A stretch of 64,000 bases of DNA from [Mycobacterium] nativiensis (lineage in GTDB: Bacteria; Actinomycetota; Actinomycetes; Mycobacteriales; Mycobacteriaceae): the NCBI RefSeq assembly GCF_020172685.1, contig NZ_CP083986.1, positions 1,081,760-1,145,759 on the forward strand, in the 5' to 3' direction. The notes below the pieces were generated by a model. The model was not told the origin of the DNA. It did no database searches and saw only the letters and a list, made by a program, of their open reading frames with translations. Position numbers and translations under genes: made by a program. Positions within the stretch are counted from its first letter, which is position 1, and each line of letters starts with the position of its first letter. Of this stretch, positions 1 to 8,157 are shown one piece after another.

Positions 1-665
1 ACCCGGCGGTAGCGAGGCATCGCCGGGACGTTGCGCCGCAGGCCGTCGCGGGCGTACTGGATGTGGCGGGCTTCCTCGGTGACGTGAATGCGCATCACCC
101 GGCGCACGATCGGCTGCAGATCAGGGTCGTCGAGGATCTGGCGCTGCAGCGCGTCGAAGATCTCCTCGCCGACCAGCGCCGCCCCCCACAGGATGCTGCC
201 GCGGAACAGGAACGGGAGGGAGTTGATGACGATCCGCTGGTAGCGCTTCGGCCGTACCGGCACACCGCCGATCCGGTCGATGGTCTTGCCGAACATCAGC
301 ATGTGCCGGGTCTCGTCGCCGAGCTCGGTCAGCGAGTAGTGGGTGGTCCGTGCCGTGGGGTTCTTGTGCATCATGTCGCGCAACAGGGCCTGGTTGAGGA
401 TGTTCTCGAACCACACGCCCGCCGACAGCACGTTGACCAGCTCCTGGCGCGACATCTCGATCTGTTGCTCGCGGCTCATCGCCTCCCACATCGGGGTGCC
501 GTAGAGCGTGCACATCCGCGGCGGCAGGAAGAACTTGTCCTCGTCCAGCGGGGCGTTCCAGTCGATGTCGACGACCGGGGCATAGGACTTCTTGACCGAG
601 CCCTTCAGCAGACGCTCGGCGAATTCCTCCCGAGTCGGTTCGCTCGGCCGCACCACAGTGGTCAT
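1..665 (-). CDS. AurF-like diiron oxygenase (3' end outside window)
   Basis: The reading frame on the minus strand runs from ATG at 665 to the window edge without a stop, giving the first 221 residues of a longer protein. Helical ferritin-like metal motifs are visible: E118-T-R-H121 in an LGDETRHM context, E168 in VGEEIF and E198-A-R-H201 in TEEARHIQYA. Two ExxH motifs with flanking glutamates are the usual carboxylate-bridged diiron ligand set of the AurF/p-aminobenzoate N-oxygenase family; the substrate here is unknown. An AGAAGG-like ribosome site lies about 9 bases before the ATG. It is transcribed divergently from the holin-like gene across a 195-bp gap holding a CRP-like palindrome. Family assignment is fairly secure; function is inferred. 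Confidence 0.8.
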   Translation of the reverse strand, partial: MTTVVRPSEPTREEFAERLLKGSVKKSYAPVVDIDWNAPLDEDKFFLPPRMCTLYGTPMWEAMSREQQIEMSRQELVNVLSAGVWFENILNQALLRDMMHKNPTARTTHYSLTELGDETRHMLMFGKTIDRIGGVPVRPKRYQRIVINSLPFLFRGSILWGAALVGEEIFDALQRQILDDPDLQPIVRRVMRIHVTEEARHIQYARDGLRRNVPAMPRYRR

Positions 666-756
666 CAGGGAGTCCCTTCTCGCTTCGGTTCCCACGAAGC
701 TAGGAGTCGCCGCAAAGCAAGTCAATACCCACGGTACCGGATACCGGCGGTTCTTT

Positions 757-772
757 TGTGACGGTTGTCACG
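757..772. promoter_or_regulatory. Candidate CRP-type operator
   Basis: The 16-mer TGTGA-N6-TCACG matches the CRP consensus TGTGA-N6-TCACA at nine of ten specified positions. It sits in the 195-bp divergent region, about 90 bases from both the AurF-like start (665, minus) and the holin-like start (861, plus). The match is seen directly; binding by a mycobacterial CRP homologue is inferred. Nothing else clear was found in 666-860. Confidence 0.45.
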
Positions 773-860
773 GTGCCTGTGCGGCCGCTGGAACATCGCA
801 TCGGGCGTGCCTGGCGAATTGCGGGATGTGTGCCCCGGCATCGTGGCAGAATCCGGCCGT

Positions 861-1259
861 ATGCTGGCTTTTCTGATCCGCGCCGGGCTGACCGGATTCG
901 CGCTGTGGGTGGTCACCAAGATCGTTTCGGGGGTCACGTTCGTCGGCGGTGACACCACCGCGCAGCGGGTGGGCATCATCTTCGTGGTCGCGCTGATCTT
1001 CGGATTGGTCAACGCCTTCATCAAACCGGTGGTGCAGCTGCTGTCGATCCCGCTGTACATCCTCACGCTCGGGCTGTTCCACATCGTGGTGAACGCGCTG
1101 ATGCTCTGGATCACCGCGTGGATCACCGACAACACCACGCACTGGGGCCTGCACATCGCCGACTTCTGGTGGGATGCCATCTGGGCTTCGATTGTGCTGT
1201 CCCTGGTGAGCTGGGTGCTGTCGCTGGTGCTGCGCGACGCCCGGCGCATCACCCGGTAA
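861..1259 (+). CDS. Phage-holin family IV membrane protein
   Basis: A 132-residue very hydrophobic protein with four predicted membrane segments (about residues 5-25, 30-52, 57-85 and 103-125). The sequence matches the pattern of the mycobacterial four-TMS phage-holin superfamily (PF04020-like): an N-terminal LIRAGLTGFALWVV segment, a GLVNAFIKPV turn, then LTLGLFHIVVNALMLW. Such chromosomal copies are not evidence of a prophage and their function is unknown. An upstream in-frame ATG at 765 exists, but the extra 32 residues are polar and unlike the family, so the start at 861 was chosen. It ends 18 bases before the DNA glycosylase gene and may be co-transcribed with it. Confidence 0.75.
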   Translation: MLAFLIRAGLTGFALWVVTKIVSGVTFVGGDTTAQRVGIIFVVALIFGLVNAFIKPVVQLLSIPLYILTLGLFHIVVNALMLWITAWITDNTTHWGLHIADFWWDAIWASIVLSLVSWVLSLVLRDARRITR

Positions 1260-1277
1260 CCGGGCAGAATCGAGGCC

Positions 1278-2141
1278 ATGCCGGAGCTGCCCGAGGTAGA
1301 GGCGCTGGCGGACCACCTGCGCCGCCATGCCGTCGGTGCTGATGTCGGCCGTGTCGATGTGTCGGCGCTGTCGGTGCTCAAGACCTTCGATCCGCCGATC
1401 GATGCCCTGTGCGGCCGCACCGTCACCGGTGCGCGGCGCTGGGGCAAGTACCTCGGCATGCAGGCCGGCGAGCTGTACCTGATCACCCATCTGTCCCGGG
1501 CGGGCTGGCTCCGCTGGTCGGACACCCTGGCGCCCGCGCCGCTGCGTCCCGGCAAGGGGCCGATCGCGCTGCGAGTGCACCTCGGAGTTCCCGGGCAGGC
1601 GCCGGGCTTCGACCTCACCGAGGCCGGCACGCAGAAGCGTCTGGCGGTGTGGCTGGTCGACGACCCGGCCAAGGTGCCGGGCATCGCCACGCTGGGGCCC
1701 GACGCGTTGGGCCTGGGCGACGAGGCGCTCGCCGGCGCGCTGGCAGGCAACACCGGACGCATCAAGACCGTCATCACCGATCAGAAGGTGATCGCCGGAG
1801 TCGGCAACGCCTACAGCGACGAGATCCTGCACACGGCACGGATTTCCCCGTTCGCCACCGCCGCCAAGCTGTCCGTGGAACAGTTCGCCGCGCTGCATGA
1901 GGCGATGCAGTCCGTACTCACCGACGCCGTGACCCGCTCGGTCGGCCAGCAGGCTGCCACGCTGAAGGGCGAGAAGCGCTCCGGGCTGCGGGTACACGCC
2001 CGCACCGGACTGCCCTGCCCGGTCTGTGGCGACACGGTTCGCGAAGTGTCGTTCGCCGACAAGTCCTTCCAGTACTGCCCGACCTGTCAGACCGGCGGGA
2101 AGGTGCTGGCAGACCGGCGACTGTCGCGGCTGCTGAAGTAG
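1278..2141 (+). CDS. Fpg/Nei-family DNA glycosylase/AP lyase
   Basis: This 287-residue base-excision-repair enzyme starts MPELPEVE, so after Met removal Pro is the Schiff-base nucleophile and Glu the general acid. Lys57 in WGKYLG matches the conserved catalytic Lys. The H2TH segment GVGNAYSDEILH (about 174-185) and a four-cysteine zinc finger (C247, C250, C267, C270) are intact. In the finger loop the usual GR(S/T)T arginine is a lysine (ADKSF, about 260-264), which could alter opening of the lesion phosphate or base choice. It corresponds to the fpg2/Rv0944 position in M. tuberculosis, where I recall the gene as shortened; here it is full length. Oxidised purine or pyrimidine preference cannot be decided from sequence. 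Confidence 0.88.
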   Translation: MPELPEVEALADHLRRHAVGADVGRVDVSALSVLKTFDPPIDALCGRTVTGARRWGKYLGMQAGELYLITHLSRAGWLRWSDTLAPAPLRPGKGPIALRVHLGVPGQAPGFDLTEAGTQKRLAVWLVDDPAKVPGIATLGPDALGLGDEALAGALAGNTGRIKTVITDQKVIAGVGNAYSDEILHTARISPFATAAKLSVEQFAALHEAMQSVLTDAVTRSVGQQAATLKGEKRSGLRVHARTGLPCPVCGDTVREVSFADKSFQYCPTCQTGGKVLADRRLSRLLK

Positions 2142-2189
2142 TCGTCGCACGATTGATCGAGGGCCCGCTGACCGGGATAAGCTGCCCAA

Positions 2190-2939
2190 ATGACTCGTCA
2201 GAAGATCCTCATCACCGGGGCCAGCTCAGGCCTGGGTGCGGGAATGGCCCGCGCATTCGCCGCGCGCGGGCGTGACCTGGCCCTCTGCGCGCGCAGGGTG
2301 GATCGGCTCGATGAGCTCAAAGCGGATCTGACGCAACAGTATCCGGGGATCAACGTTGCGGTGGCGGCCCTCGACGTCAACGACCACGACCAGGTGCCAG
2401 TGGTTTTCGGCAAGCTCGCTGACGAGCTCGGCGGGATCGACCGGGTCATCGTCAACGCCGGCATCGGCAAGGGCGCCCCGTTGGGATCCGGCAAGCTTTG
2501 GGCCAACAAGGCCACCATCGAGACCAATCTGGTTGCCGCACTGGTGCAGACCGAGACCGCTATCGAGATGTTTCACGCCGCCGGCGGAGGCCACCTGGTG
2601 CTGATCTCCTCGGTGTTGGGCAACAAGGGCGTGCCCGGAGTCAAGGCCGCCTACGCCGCCAGCAAGGCCGGGGTGTCGTCACTGGGGGAGTCGCTGCGTG
2701 CCGAGTACTCCAGCGGTCCGATCAAGGTCACGGTCCTGGAGCCGGGCTACATCGAGTCGGAGATGACGGCCAAGTCGGGATCCACCATGTTGATGGTGGA
2801 CAACAAGACTGGCGTCAAGGCCATGGTGCGCGCGATCGAGCGCGAAACCGGGCGGGCAGTGGTGCCGCCCTGGCCGTGGGCTCCTTTGGTGTGGTTCATG
2901 CGCCGGATGCCGTCGCGGTTCACCAAACGTTTCGCCTGA
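2190..2939 (+). CDS. Short-chain dehydrogenase/reductase (Rv0945-like)
   Basis: A 249-residue classical SDR. The Rossmann motif GASSGLG is at 10-16, NAG at 89-91, the catalytic Ser at 140/141 (LISS) and the YxxxK pair at Y155/K159 (AAYAASK). The C-terminal tail is basic and Trp-rich (PWPWAPLVWFMRRM), suggesting peripheral membrane contact, which is typical of several lipid-acting mycobacterial SDRs. NADP preference is suggested by the basic CARRVDRL segment after strand 2. It is a single gene 48 bases after the glycosylase and convergent with cysW (20-bp gap). Substrate unknown. Confidence 0.88.
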   Translation: MTRQKILITGASSGLGAGMARAFAARGRDLALCARRVDRLDELKADLTQQYPGINVAVAALDVNDHDQVPVVFGKLADELGGIDRVIVNAGIGKGAPLGSGKLWANKATIETNLVAALVQTETAIEMFHAAGGGHLVLISSVLGNKGVPGVKAAYAASKAGVSSLGESLRAEYSSGPIKVTVLEPGYIESEMTAKSGSTMLMVDNKTGVKAMVRAIERETGRAVVPPWPWAPLVWFMRRMPSRFTKRFA

Positions 2940-2959
2940 TCCCTGGCAGATGGTGCCGC

Positions 2960-3799
2960 TCACCGCGCCGATTCTCTGACCCAGTCCAGAGCTTTGGCTC
3001 TCCTGCGGTACACCAGCAGCATCGCCTTGGCGATCAAGAACGCCACGGCGACGCCCATCAGCAGCGTGGACACGGCGTAGGCGCCGTATTCGGCGCCGCG
3101 GTGGTAGCGGTCGTTCACCAGCAGTGTCAGGGTCTGGGACTGCCCCGGCAGGTTTGACGACACCATGATCACCGCACCGAACTCACCGAGTGTGCGCGCC
3201 GTGGTCAGCACAACGCCGTAGGTCAGCCCCCAGCGAATCGACGGGAGCGTGATCCGCCAAAGTGTCTGCCACGCATTGGAGCCCAGTGTGGCCGCTGCCT
3301 GCTCCTGTTCGATCCCCACCTCGAGGAGAACGGGCTGCACCTCGCGCACCACGAACGGCAGGGTGACGAAAATGCTGGCCAACACCATGCCGGGCAGCCC
3401 GAAGATGATCTTGAATCCAAGGTTGTTCTCGACGAAGCCCAACGCACCCGACGATCCCCACAGCGCGACCAGGGCGACGCCGACGATAATGGGTGAGACG
3501 GCGAACGGCAGATCCAGAATCGCCTGAAGTGCGGAACGCCCCCAGAACTTGTTGCGCACCAGCAGAATCGACGTGGAGACGCCGAACAGCGCATTCAGTG
3601 GCACCACAATGGCGACCAGCAGCAGCGACAGTTTCAGCGCCGAGATCGCCGCCGGCGTGCTCACCCAGGCCAAAAATTGCCCCAGCCCCGGCTCGAACGT
3701 TCGGTACAGGATCACCGACACCGGAGCGATCAGCATCACGCCGATGTAGGCCAACACGATGAACCGGATGAAGTGGCGCTTGGCCAACAGTGCCGTCAT
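2960..3799 (-). CDS. cysW: Sulfate/thiosulfate ABC transporter permease CysW
   Basis: A 279-residue inner-membrane permease with six predicted helices and the permease-ATPase coupling (EAA) loop at about 165-190 (EQEQAAATLG...LPSIRWG). The segment DLPFAVSPIIVG and the family-typical RTLGEFGAV near the C-terminus fit CysW of sulfate/thiosulfate importers. The start overlaps the cysT stop by 4 bp, so the two are translationally coupled. No cysA ATPase or sulfate-binding protein gene is adjacent: the 3' neighbour is the convergent SDR, and upstream of cysT only a leader ORF precedes pgi. The pair would therefore have to use an ATPase and binding protein encoded elsewhere. Confidence 0.88.
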   Translation of the reverse strand: MTALLAKRHFIRFIVLAYIGVMLIAPVSVILYRTFEPGLGQFLAWVSTPAAISALKLSLLLVAIVVPLNALFGVSTSILLVRNKFWGRSALQAILDLPFAVSPIIVGVALVALWGSSGALGFVENNLGFKIIFGLPGMVLASIFVTLPFVVREVQPVLLEVGIEQEQAAATLGSNAWQTLWRITLPSIRWGLTYGVVLTTARTLGEFGAVIMVSSNLPGQSQTLTLLVNDRYHRGAEYGAYAVSTLLMGVAVAFLIAKAMLLVYRRRAKALDWVRESAR

Positions 3800-4674
3800 T
3801 CGGCTTCCTCTTCGCGCCTGGCCGCGCGCCCACCCACAGTCCGCAGCATGACCAATACGGCGAACGAGATCGCCAACAACACCACTGAGATCGCCGCCGC
3901 ACTGGTGTGATCGTCATTCTCGACCAACGAGCGGATCCACTGCGACGACACTTCGGTCTTGCCCGGTACCGCGCCGCCGATGGTCACTACCGAGCCGAAC
4001 TCGGCGATGCACCGCGAGAACGCAAGGCCGGCACCGGTCAGCAACGCCGGCTGCAGCGCCGGCAGCACGATCGTCCTGAACGTCGTGACGCGCGTGGCGC
4101 CGAGTGATGCGGCCGCCTCTTCGGCGTCCCGATCGATCTCCAGCAGCACCGGCTGGACGGCACGGACCACCAGCGGCAACGTCACGAATGCGAGCGCCAT
4201 CGCCACTCCGGGCGGCGTGTGCTGCAGATGAATGCCGACCGGGCTGGCGTTGCCGTACAGGGCCAACATCACCAAGCTGGTGACGATCGTCGGCAGCGCG
4301 AACGGCAGATCGATCAACGCGTCGATCACTCCTTTCCCGGCGAAGTCGTCGCGCACCAGCACCCAGGCCGTCGCCAGGCCGAAGATCACGTCGAGCACCG
4401 TGACCAGCACCGAGATCGTCAACGTCACCCGGAACGATTCCAGCGCCGCATGCGAGGTGACGGCCGGCCAGAATCCCTGCCAGCCCCGGCCGCCCGCCTG
4501 CCAGACAATGGCGGCCAACGGCAGCAGCACGATGACCGACAGCCACAGTGTGGTCACGCCGATGCGAAGGGGCCGGACGATCGACGGGCTTGACGCCGCT
4601 GCGTTGGCCGACTCTTCAGGCCCGGCGGGGTGGTCGTCGAAGTGAATCGGCTCCAGCACGGTCACGACGGTCAT
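3796..4674 (-). CDS. cysT: Sulfate/thiosulfate ABC transporter permease CysT
   Basis: A 292-residue partner of CysW. After a 35-residue cytoplasmic N-terminus come six predicted membrane spans. DLPFALPTIVTSLVM and the EAA loop (DAEEAAASLGATRV...LPALQPALLTG) are typical of CysT/CysU, as is RCIAEFGSVVTIGG, the counterpart of the CysW RTLGEFGAV motif. Translation starts at ATG 4674. The ribosome site GGGG lies in a short GGGG-TTG-CCCC inverted repeat touching the start codon, so initiation could be occluded by folding. A cysteine-ending leader ORF sits 104 bp upstream, pointing to sulfur-responsive control. Confidence 0.88.
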   Translation of the reverse strand: MTVVTVLEPIHFDDHPAGPEESANAAASSPSIVRPLRIGVTTLWLSVIVLLPLAAIVWQAGGRGWQGFWPAVTSHAALESFRVTLTISVLVTVLDVIFGLATAWVLVRDDFAGKGVIDALIDLPFALPTIVTSLVMLALYGNASPVGIHLQHTPPGVAMALAFVTLPLVVRAVQPVLLEIDRDAEEAAASLGATRVTTFRTIVLPALQPALLTGAGLAFSRCIAEFGSVVTIGGAVPGKTEVSSQWIRSLVENDDHTSAAAISVVLLAISFAVLVMLRTVGGRAARREEEAE

Positions 4675-4777
4675 GGGGCAACCCCGTTGAACAGATGCAT
4701 GTTGGCCTTCCGATGCCGGAGATGTTCGGCACGGGTCAGACGACGGTGACGGCCGAATATGAGTCAGTGGCGACGGG

Positions 4778-4840
4778 TCAGCGACAACAGGGCAGAAATG
4801 CCGCGGCGGCGCTGTGCCGAACTCGGAATGCCCTCTGCAT
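4778..4840 (-). CDS. Leaderless 20-codon cysteine leader peptide upstream of cysT
   Basis: On the minus strand ATG at 4840 opens a 20-codon frame that ends ...FLPCCR-stop. Codons 18 and 19 are TGT TGT (4789-4784), then CGC and TGA. A TAAGCT (TANNNT) -10 hexamer ends 7 bases before the ATG, the geometry of a leaderless mRNA. This matches the described mycobacterial class of leaderless poly-cysteine short ORFs that attenuate sulfur-assimilation operons according to cysteinyl-tRNA charging. Its position 104 bp before cysT fits that role. The peptide itself need not function. The frame is short, so the call rests on the combined Cys-Cys codons, promoter geometry and gene context. Confidence 0.65.
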   Translation of the reverse strand: MQRAFRVRHSAAAAFLPCCR

Positions 4841-5199
4841 GGCGCGTAGCTTAAGAAAGTTGGACGTTGAAAGCTTTCTCGTGCCGCGATAGGTCCGCTG
4901 GCCGGAGTTCAATCGGTGTCAGGCGGAGCCGATCGGCGCGCCCGCCGGGTGCCCCAGGGCGGTGGGTCGGTGTCCGGCCGCCCACGAGCCTCGGTGTCGT
5001 CGGCGACTGTTCCGGTGAGTGGCGCGAAACCTGTTATCGTCAGCCGGAATTCGATCTTGGCTATGTATCGCGTGGAGCCGGTTCCGGCCCGGTCCGTGCG
5101 GCGGCCGCGGTGCAGTGATGCTGCCGGCCAGTTGCGGGCTTCGGCGCGCCGGCATCGGTGGCCGCCGATAAAAGTCAGGGCGAGAGAAAAGCCGAACCG
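4841..5199. other. Intergenic stretch between the cysTW promoter and the pgi 3' end
   Basis: About 360 bp contain the cysTW promoter at the left edge, including an A/T-richer patch with AAAGCTTTC around 4870-4878. Otherwise it is GC-rich sequence with no frame showing family similarity, no ribosome sites and no clear terminator for pgi. I see no further gene here. Confidence 0.6.
4848..4853 (-). promoter_or_regulatory. -10 element of the leader-ORF/cysTW promoter
   Basis: TAAGCT on the minus strand fits the mycobacterial TANNNT -10 consensus. With 7 bases to the A of the ATG at 4840 it predicts transcription starting at the start codon. No convincing -35 hexamer is seen, as is common in mycobacteria. 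Confidence 0.5.
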
Positions 5200-6867
5200 C
5201 TACTTCGCCCGGCCGCGCTCGGCGCGATAGCGGCGCACCAGTGCGTCGGTGGAGCTGTCGGTCTGCGGCTGCGGTGCGGCGTCGGCGGTCAGCACCGGCA
5301 GCAGCGCCTTGGCCTGGGCCTTGCCCAGCTCCACGCCCCACTGATCGAACGAGTCGATACCCCACACCACGCCCTCGGTGAACACCTGATGTTCGTAGAG
5401 GGCGATCAACTGGCCGAGCACCGACGGGGTGAGCCGGGCGGCCAGGATCGAGGTGGACGGGCGATTGCCCGGCATCACCTTGTGCGCCACCACCTCCGGG
5501 GGTGTGCCTTCGGCGGCGATCTCCTCGGCGGTCTTGCCGAACGCCAGCACCTGGGTCTGGGCGAAGTAGTTGGCCATCAACAGGTCGTGCATGCTTCCGG
5601 TGCCGTCGGCGGTGGGCAGGTCGTCGAGGGGCTCGGCGAACCCGATGAAGTCGGCCGGCACCAGCCGGGTGCCCTGGTGAAGGAGTTGGTAGAAGGCGTG
5701 CTGGCCGTTGGTTCCCGGCTCGCCCCAATAGATCTCACCGGTGTCGGTGACCACCGGGGTGCCGTCGGCGCGGGTCGACTTGCCGTTGGACTCCATCGTG
5801 AGCTGCTGCAGGTAAGCGGCGAAGCGGTCCAGGTCGTTGGAGTAGGGCAGCACCGCGCGGGACTGGGCGCCGAAGAAGTTGGAGTACCACACCCCGATCA
5901 GGCCGAGCAGTGCCGGCGCATTCGATTCCAGTGGCGCGGTGCGGAAATGTTCGTCGACGAGGTGGAAGCCGGACAGGAAATCGGCGAAGCGCTCCCGCCC
6001 GATCACCGCCATCACCGACAACCCGATCGCGGAATCCACCGAGTAGCGTCCGCCGACCCAGTCCCAGAAGCCGAACATGTTCGCGGTGTCGATTCCGAAC
6101 TCGTCGACCAGGCGTGCGTTGGTGGAGACCGCGACGAAATGCTTCGAGACCGCCGCGTCGCCCAGCGCATCGGTCAGCCAGCGCCGGGCCGCCGTCGCGT
6201 TGGTCAGCGTCTCCAACGTCGAGAAGGTCTTGGAGGCCACGATGAAAAGTGTTGTGGCGGGGTCCAGATCCGCCAATTTTGCGGTGAGGTCGGCCGGGTC
6301 GATGTTGGAGACGAACCGCGCCGAGATACCGGCGTCGGCGTAGTGGCGCAACGCCCGGTAAACCATCACCGGGCCCAGGTCCGACCCGCCGATACCGATA
6401 TTGACGACGGTCTCGATGCGCTTTCCGGTGGCGCCGGTCCATTGCCCGCCGCGCAACCGATCGGTGAAATCACCCATCGCGTCGAGCACCGCGTGCACGT
6501 CGGCCACGACGTCCTGGCCGTCGACGCTCAAATCGGCATCGCGCGGCAACCGCAGCGCGGTGTGCAACACCGCGCGATCCTCCGAGGTGTTGATGTGTAC
6601 CCCGGCGAACATCGCGTCGCGACGGTCCTCCAGTCCGGCCGCACGCGCCAGGTCGAGCAGCAGCCGCACGGTCTCGTCGGTGATGCGGTGCTTGCTGTAG
6701 TCGATGTAGAGATCACCGACGGTCGCGGTGAACTGTGCGCCTCGTTCGGGATCTTCGTCGAAGAGCTGGCGCAGGTGGGTGTCGCCGATCTGCTGGTGAT
6801 GCTTGCGCAACGCGTTCCAGGCCGGGGTGGTGGAGATGTCCGGGATCTGGGTAACGGCGGGGCTCAT
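5200..6867 (-). CDS. pgi: Glucose-6-phosphate isomerase
   Basis: A 555-residue cytosolic enzyme interconverting glucose-6-phosphate and fructose-6-phosphate. Both PGI signatures are present: [16 protein letters not shown] from about 269 and [17 protein letters not shown] near the C-terminus. GIGGSDLGP (158-166) and SKTFSTLET (212-220) form the sugar-phosphate site. The catalytic E359 (TMESNGKS) and H390 (TNGQHAFYQ) are intact. Length and start (ATG 6867) match mycobacterial PGI. It has its own transcription unit upstream of the cysTW leader, on the same strand. A small NmrA-like gene lies 16 bp upstream, so pgi may be the last gene of a chorismate mutase-nmrA-pgi run. Confidence 0.97.
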   Translation of the reverse strand: MSPAVTQIPDISTTPAWNALRKHHQQIGDTHLRQLFDEDPERGAQFTATVGDLYIDYSKHRITDETVRLLLDLARAAGLEDRRDAMFAGVHINTSEDRAVLHTALRLPRDADLSVDGQDVVADVHAVLDAMGDFTDRLRGGQWTGATGKRIETVVNIGIGGSDLGPVMVYRALRHYADAGISARFVSNIDPADLTAKLADLDPATTLFIVASKTFSTLETLTNATAARRWLTDALGDAAVSKHFVAVSTNARLVDEFGIDTANMFGFWDWVGGRYSVDSAIGLSVMAVIGRERFADFLSGFHLVDEHFRTAPLESNAPALLGLIGVWYSNFFGAQSRAVLPYSNDLDRFAAYLQQLTMESNGKSTRADGTPVVTDTGEIYWGEPGTNGQHAFYQLLHQGTRLVPADFIGFAEPLDDLPTADGTGSMHDLLMANYFAQTQVLAFGKTAEEIAAEGTPPEVVAHKVMPGNRPSTSILAARLTPSVLGQLIALYEHQVFTEGVVWGIDSFDQWGVELGKAQAKALLPVLTADAAPQPQTDSSTDALVRRYRAERGRAK

Positions 6868-6883
6868 ACACCGACATTAACGC

Positions 6884-7639
6884 TCAGCGTTGCAGGTCTG
6901 CGGCTGCGTCGGCGAGGTAGCGGCCGAACGGGACGGTCCCGACGGCCCGGTCCGGCGTCAGGTGGCCGCCGGAGCGAAAGGCGCGGCCCACCCGGCCGGG
7001 CACCGGCAGCGACACCCTCAGGCGGTGCTTGCCGACCGCGGCCAGGTACAGGCCGGCCAATTCGCCCACGCCCAACACCTCCGGGCCGCCCATGTCGGGA
7101 ACACGTCCGGCCGGCTCACCCAGGGCCAGCTCGGCGAGCGCGGCACCGACCTCGCGGGCGTCAACCGGCTGGAAGCTCCAGCCGGCGGGAAGCGGCATCA
7201 CCGGCGACTTGGCCAACATCCGCAGCCCGGCGGCGACGAAGTCGTGAAACTGTGTGGTGCGCAGCACCGTCCAGGGCACCCCGGAATCGGCGATCAGCTT
7301 CTCGTCGGCGAGCTTGCGCTGATAGTAGGAGAACGGCACCTTCTCGATCCCGACGATCGAGATGTAGACCAGGTGCGGCGTGCCGGCGGCGAGCGCGGCC
7401 GGGACCAGCTGGTCCATCGGGTCCACGCATGCGACGGCCGCGTCGACGCCGTCGAGGGCTTCAGCCAGACCGGCGCCGGTGGTCACGTCGCCGGTCACGT
7501 ACTGCACAGCGCCCGCCGAACCGCCCGGATGGTGGCCGCGGCTGAGTACCCGCACCTGCACCCCGGCATCGTGCAGGCGCTGCACCACGATGCGGCCGAC
7601 TCTGCCGGTGCCACCGACGACCAGGACGCGGTTGGTCAT
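6884..7639 (-). CDS. NAD(P)-binding NmrA/atypical SDR protein
   Basis: A 251-residue protein with N-terminal VVGGTGRVG (GxxGxxG, about 7-15), followed by an arginine-containing LSRG at the end of strand 2 that suggests NADP binding. GDVTTG and the HLVYISIVGIEKVPFSYYQRKLADE stretch match the NmrA-like/atypical SDR group, in which the Tyr-Lys pair is relaxed (YYQRK). These proteins act as quinone or sugar reductases or as redox sensors; nothing here selects among these. It lies 9 bp downstream of chorismate mutase and 16 bp upstream of pgi, in the same direction. Confidence 0.8.
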   Translation of the reverse strand: MTNRVLVVGGTGRVGRIVVQRLHDAGVQVRVLSRGHHPGGSAGAVQYVTGDVTTGAGLAEALDGVDAAVACVDPMDQLVPAALAAGTPHLVYISIVGIEKVPFSYYQRKLADEKLIADSGVPWTVLRTTQFHDFVAAGLRMLAKSPVMPLPAGWSFQPVDAREVGAALAELALGEPAGRVPDMGGPEVLGVGELAGLYLAAVGKHRLRVSLPVPGRVGRAFRSGGHLTPDRAVGTVPFGRYLADAAADLQR

Positions 7640-7648
7640 CGCGGGCCT

Positions 7649-7912
7649 CTAGTGACCGAGCCGGCCGCGGCCCAGCCGCAGCAGCAGCATCGCCAGGTCC
7701 TTGCCGTCCTGGCCGAGTTCGCTGTAGCGCTCGAGCACCTTCATTTCGCGACTGTGCACCAGGCGGGTGCCACCGGATGCCATCCGGGCCTTGCCGATCT
7801 CCTGCGAGATCTCGGTGCGCCGCTTCACCGCGGCCAGGATCTCGGCGTCGAGCCGGTCGATCTCATGGCGCAGTTCATCGATGTCGGGCAGCTGTTGGGG
7901 TTGGGCAGACAT
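7649..7912 (-). CDS. Chorismate mutase, AroQ type (Rv0948c-like)
   Basis: An 87-residue all-helical protein that would convert chorismate to prephenate for Phe/Tyr synthesis. The helix-1 pattern IDELRHEIDRLDAEILAAVKRRTEISQEIGKAR and the RLVHSREMKVLERY segment supply the active-site Arg and Glu residues of AroQ enzymes. It matches intracellular Rv0948c, which is weak alone and activated by DAHP synthase. The C-terminal GRGRLGH matches the segment reported to be remodelled on that complex. Start ATG is at 7912. It is transcribed divergently from uvrD1. Confidence 0.9.
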   Translation of the reverse strand: MSAQPQQLPDIDELRHEIDRLDAEILAAVKRRTEISQEIGKARMASGGTRLVHSREMKVLERYSELGQDGKDLAMLLLRLGRGRLGH

Positions 7913-7983
7913 GATTAGGACTCCAGGTTCTCGCTGTTGGTGGTTTCTGGTCCCATCGGCGATCCGGCCTCACACAACAGACG

Positions 7984-8015
7984 AGCCCCGGGTCGGCGAA
8001 GCGGACCGCGGGGCT
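7984..8015. repeat. Inverted repeat in the uvrD1 / chorismate mutase divergent region
   Basis: Perfect 7-bp arms AGCCCCG (7984-7990) and CGGGGCT (8009-8015) enclose 18 bases; the octamer GGCGAAGC occurs in the loop and again just after the right arm. It lies 72 bp upstream of the chorismate mutase start and about 140 bp before uvrD1. It could be a hairpin or a dimeric operator. No U-run follows, so an intrinsic terminator is unlikely. Confidence 0.35.
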
Positions 8016-8157
8016 TGGCGAAGCAGCTAAACCACGGGCACCGCTGATCGGTACCCGTAGAAAAATCGACGCTGCATGTCGAGCACGAACCGAGTCTGCC
8101 ACTAACGGCCGTGCCAGCGCAAAGAGTGTCGTCCGGCGGCGGTACGTTGGGTCAGAT

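Noticed and set aside
861..1259. Prophage remnant suggested by the holin-family protein
   Set aside because: No integrase, terminase, attachment-site repeats or phage structural genes nearby; this holin-family type is commonly chromosomal in actinobacteria.
5158..7545. A 795-codon plus-strand open frame opposite pgi and the NmrA-like gene
   Set aside because: It is antisense to well-supported genes; composition (His/Gly/Arg/Gln rich) is that of a reverse-frame artefact in high-GC DNA, and no family motif appears.
7984..8015. Fourth copy of the 47-bp dispersed repeat
   Set aside because: It shares only general GC-rich and GGCGAAGC content; no alignment to the GCGGCGGTCCC...CGCTGAA core.
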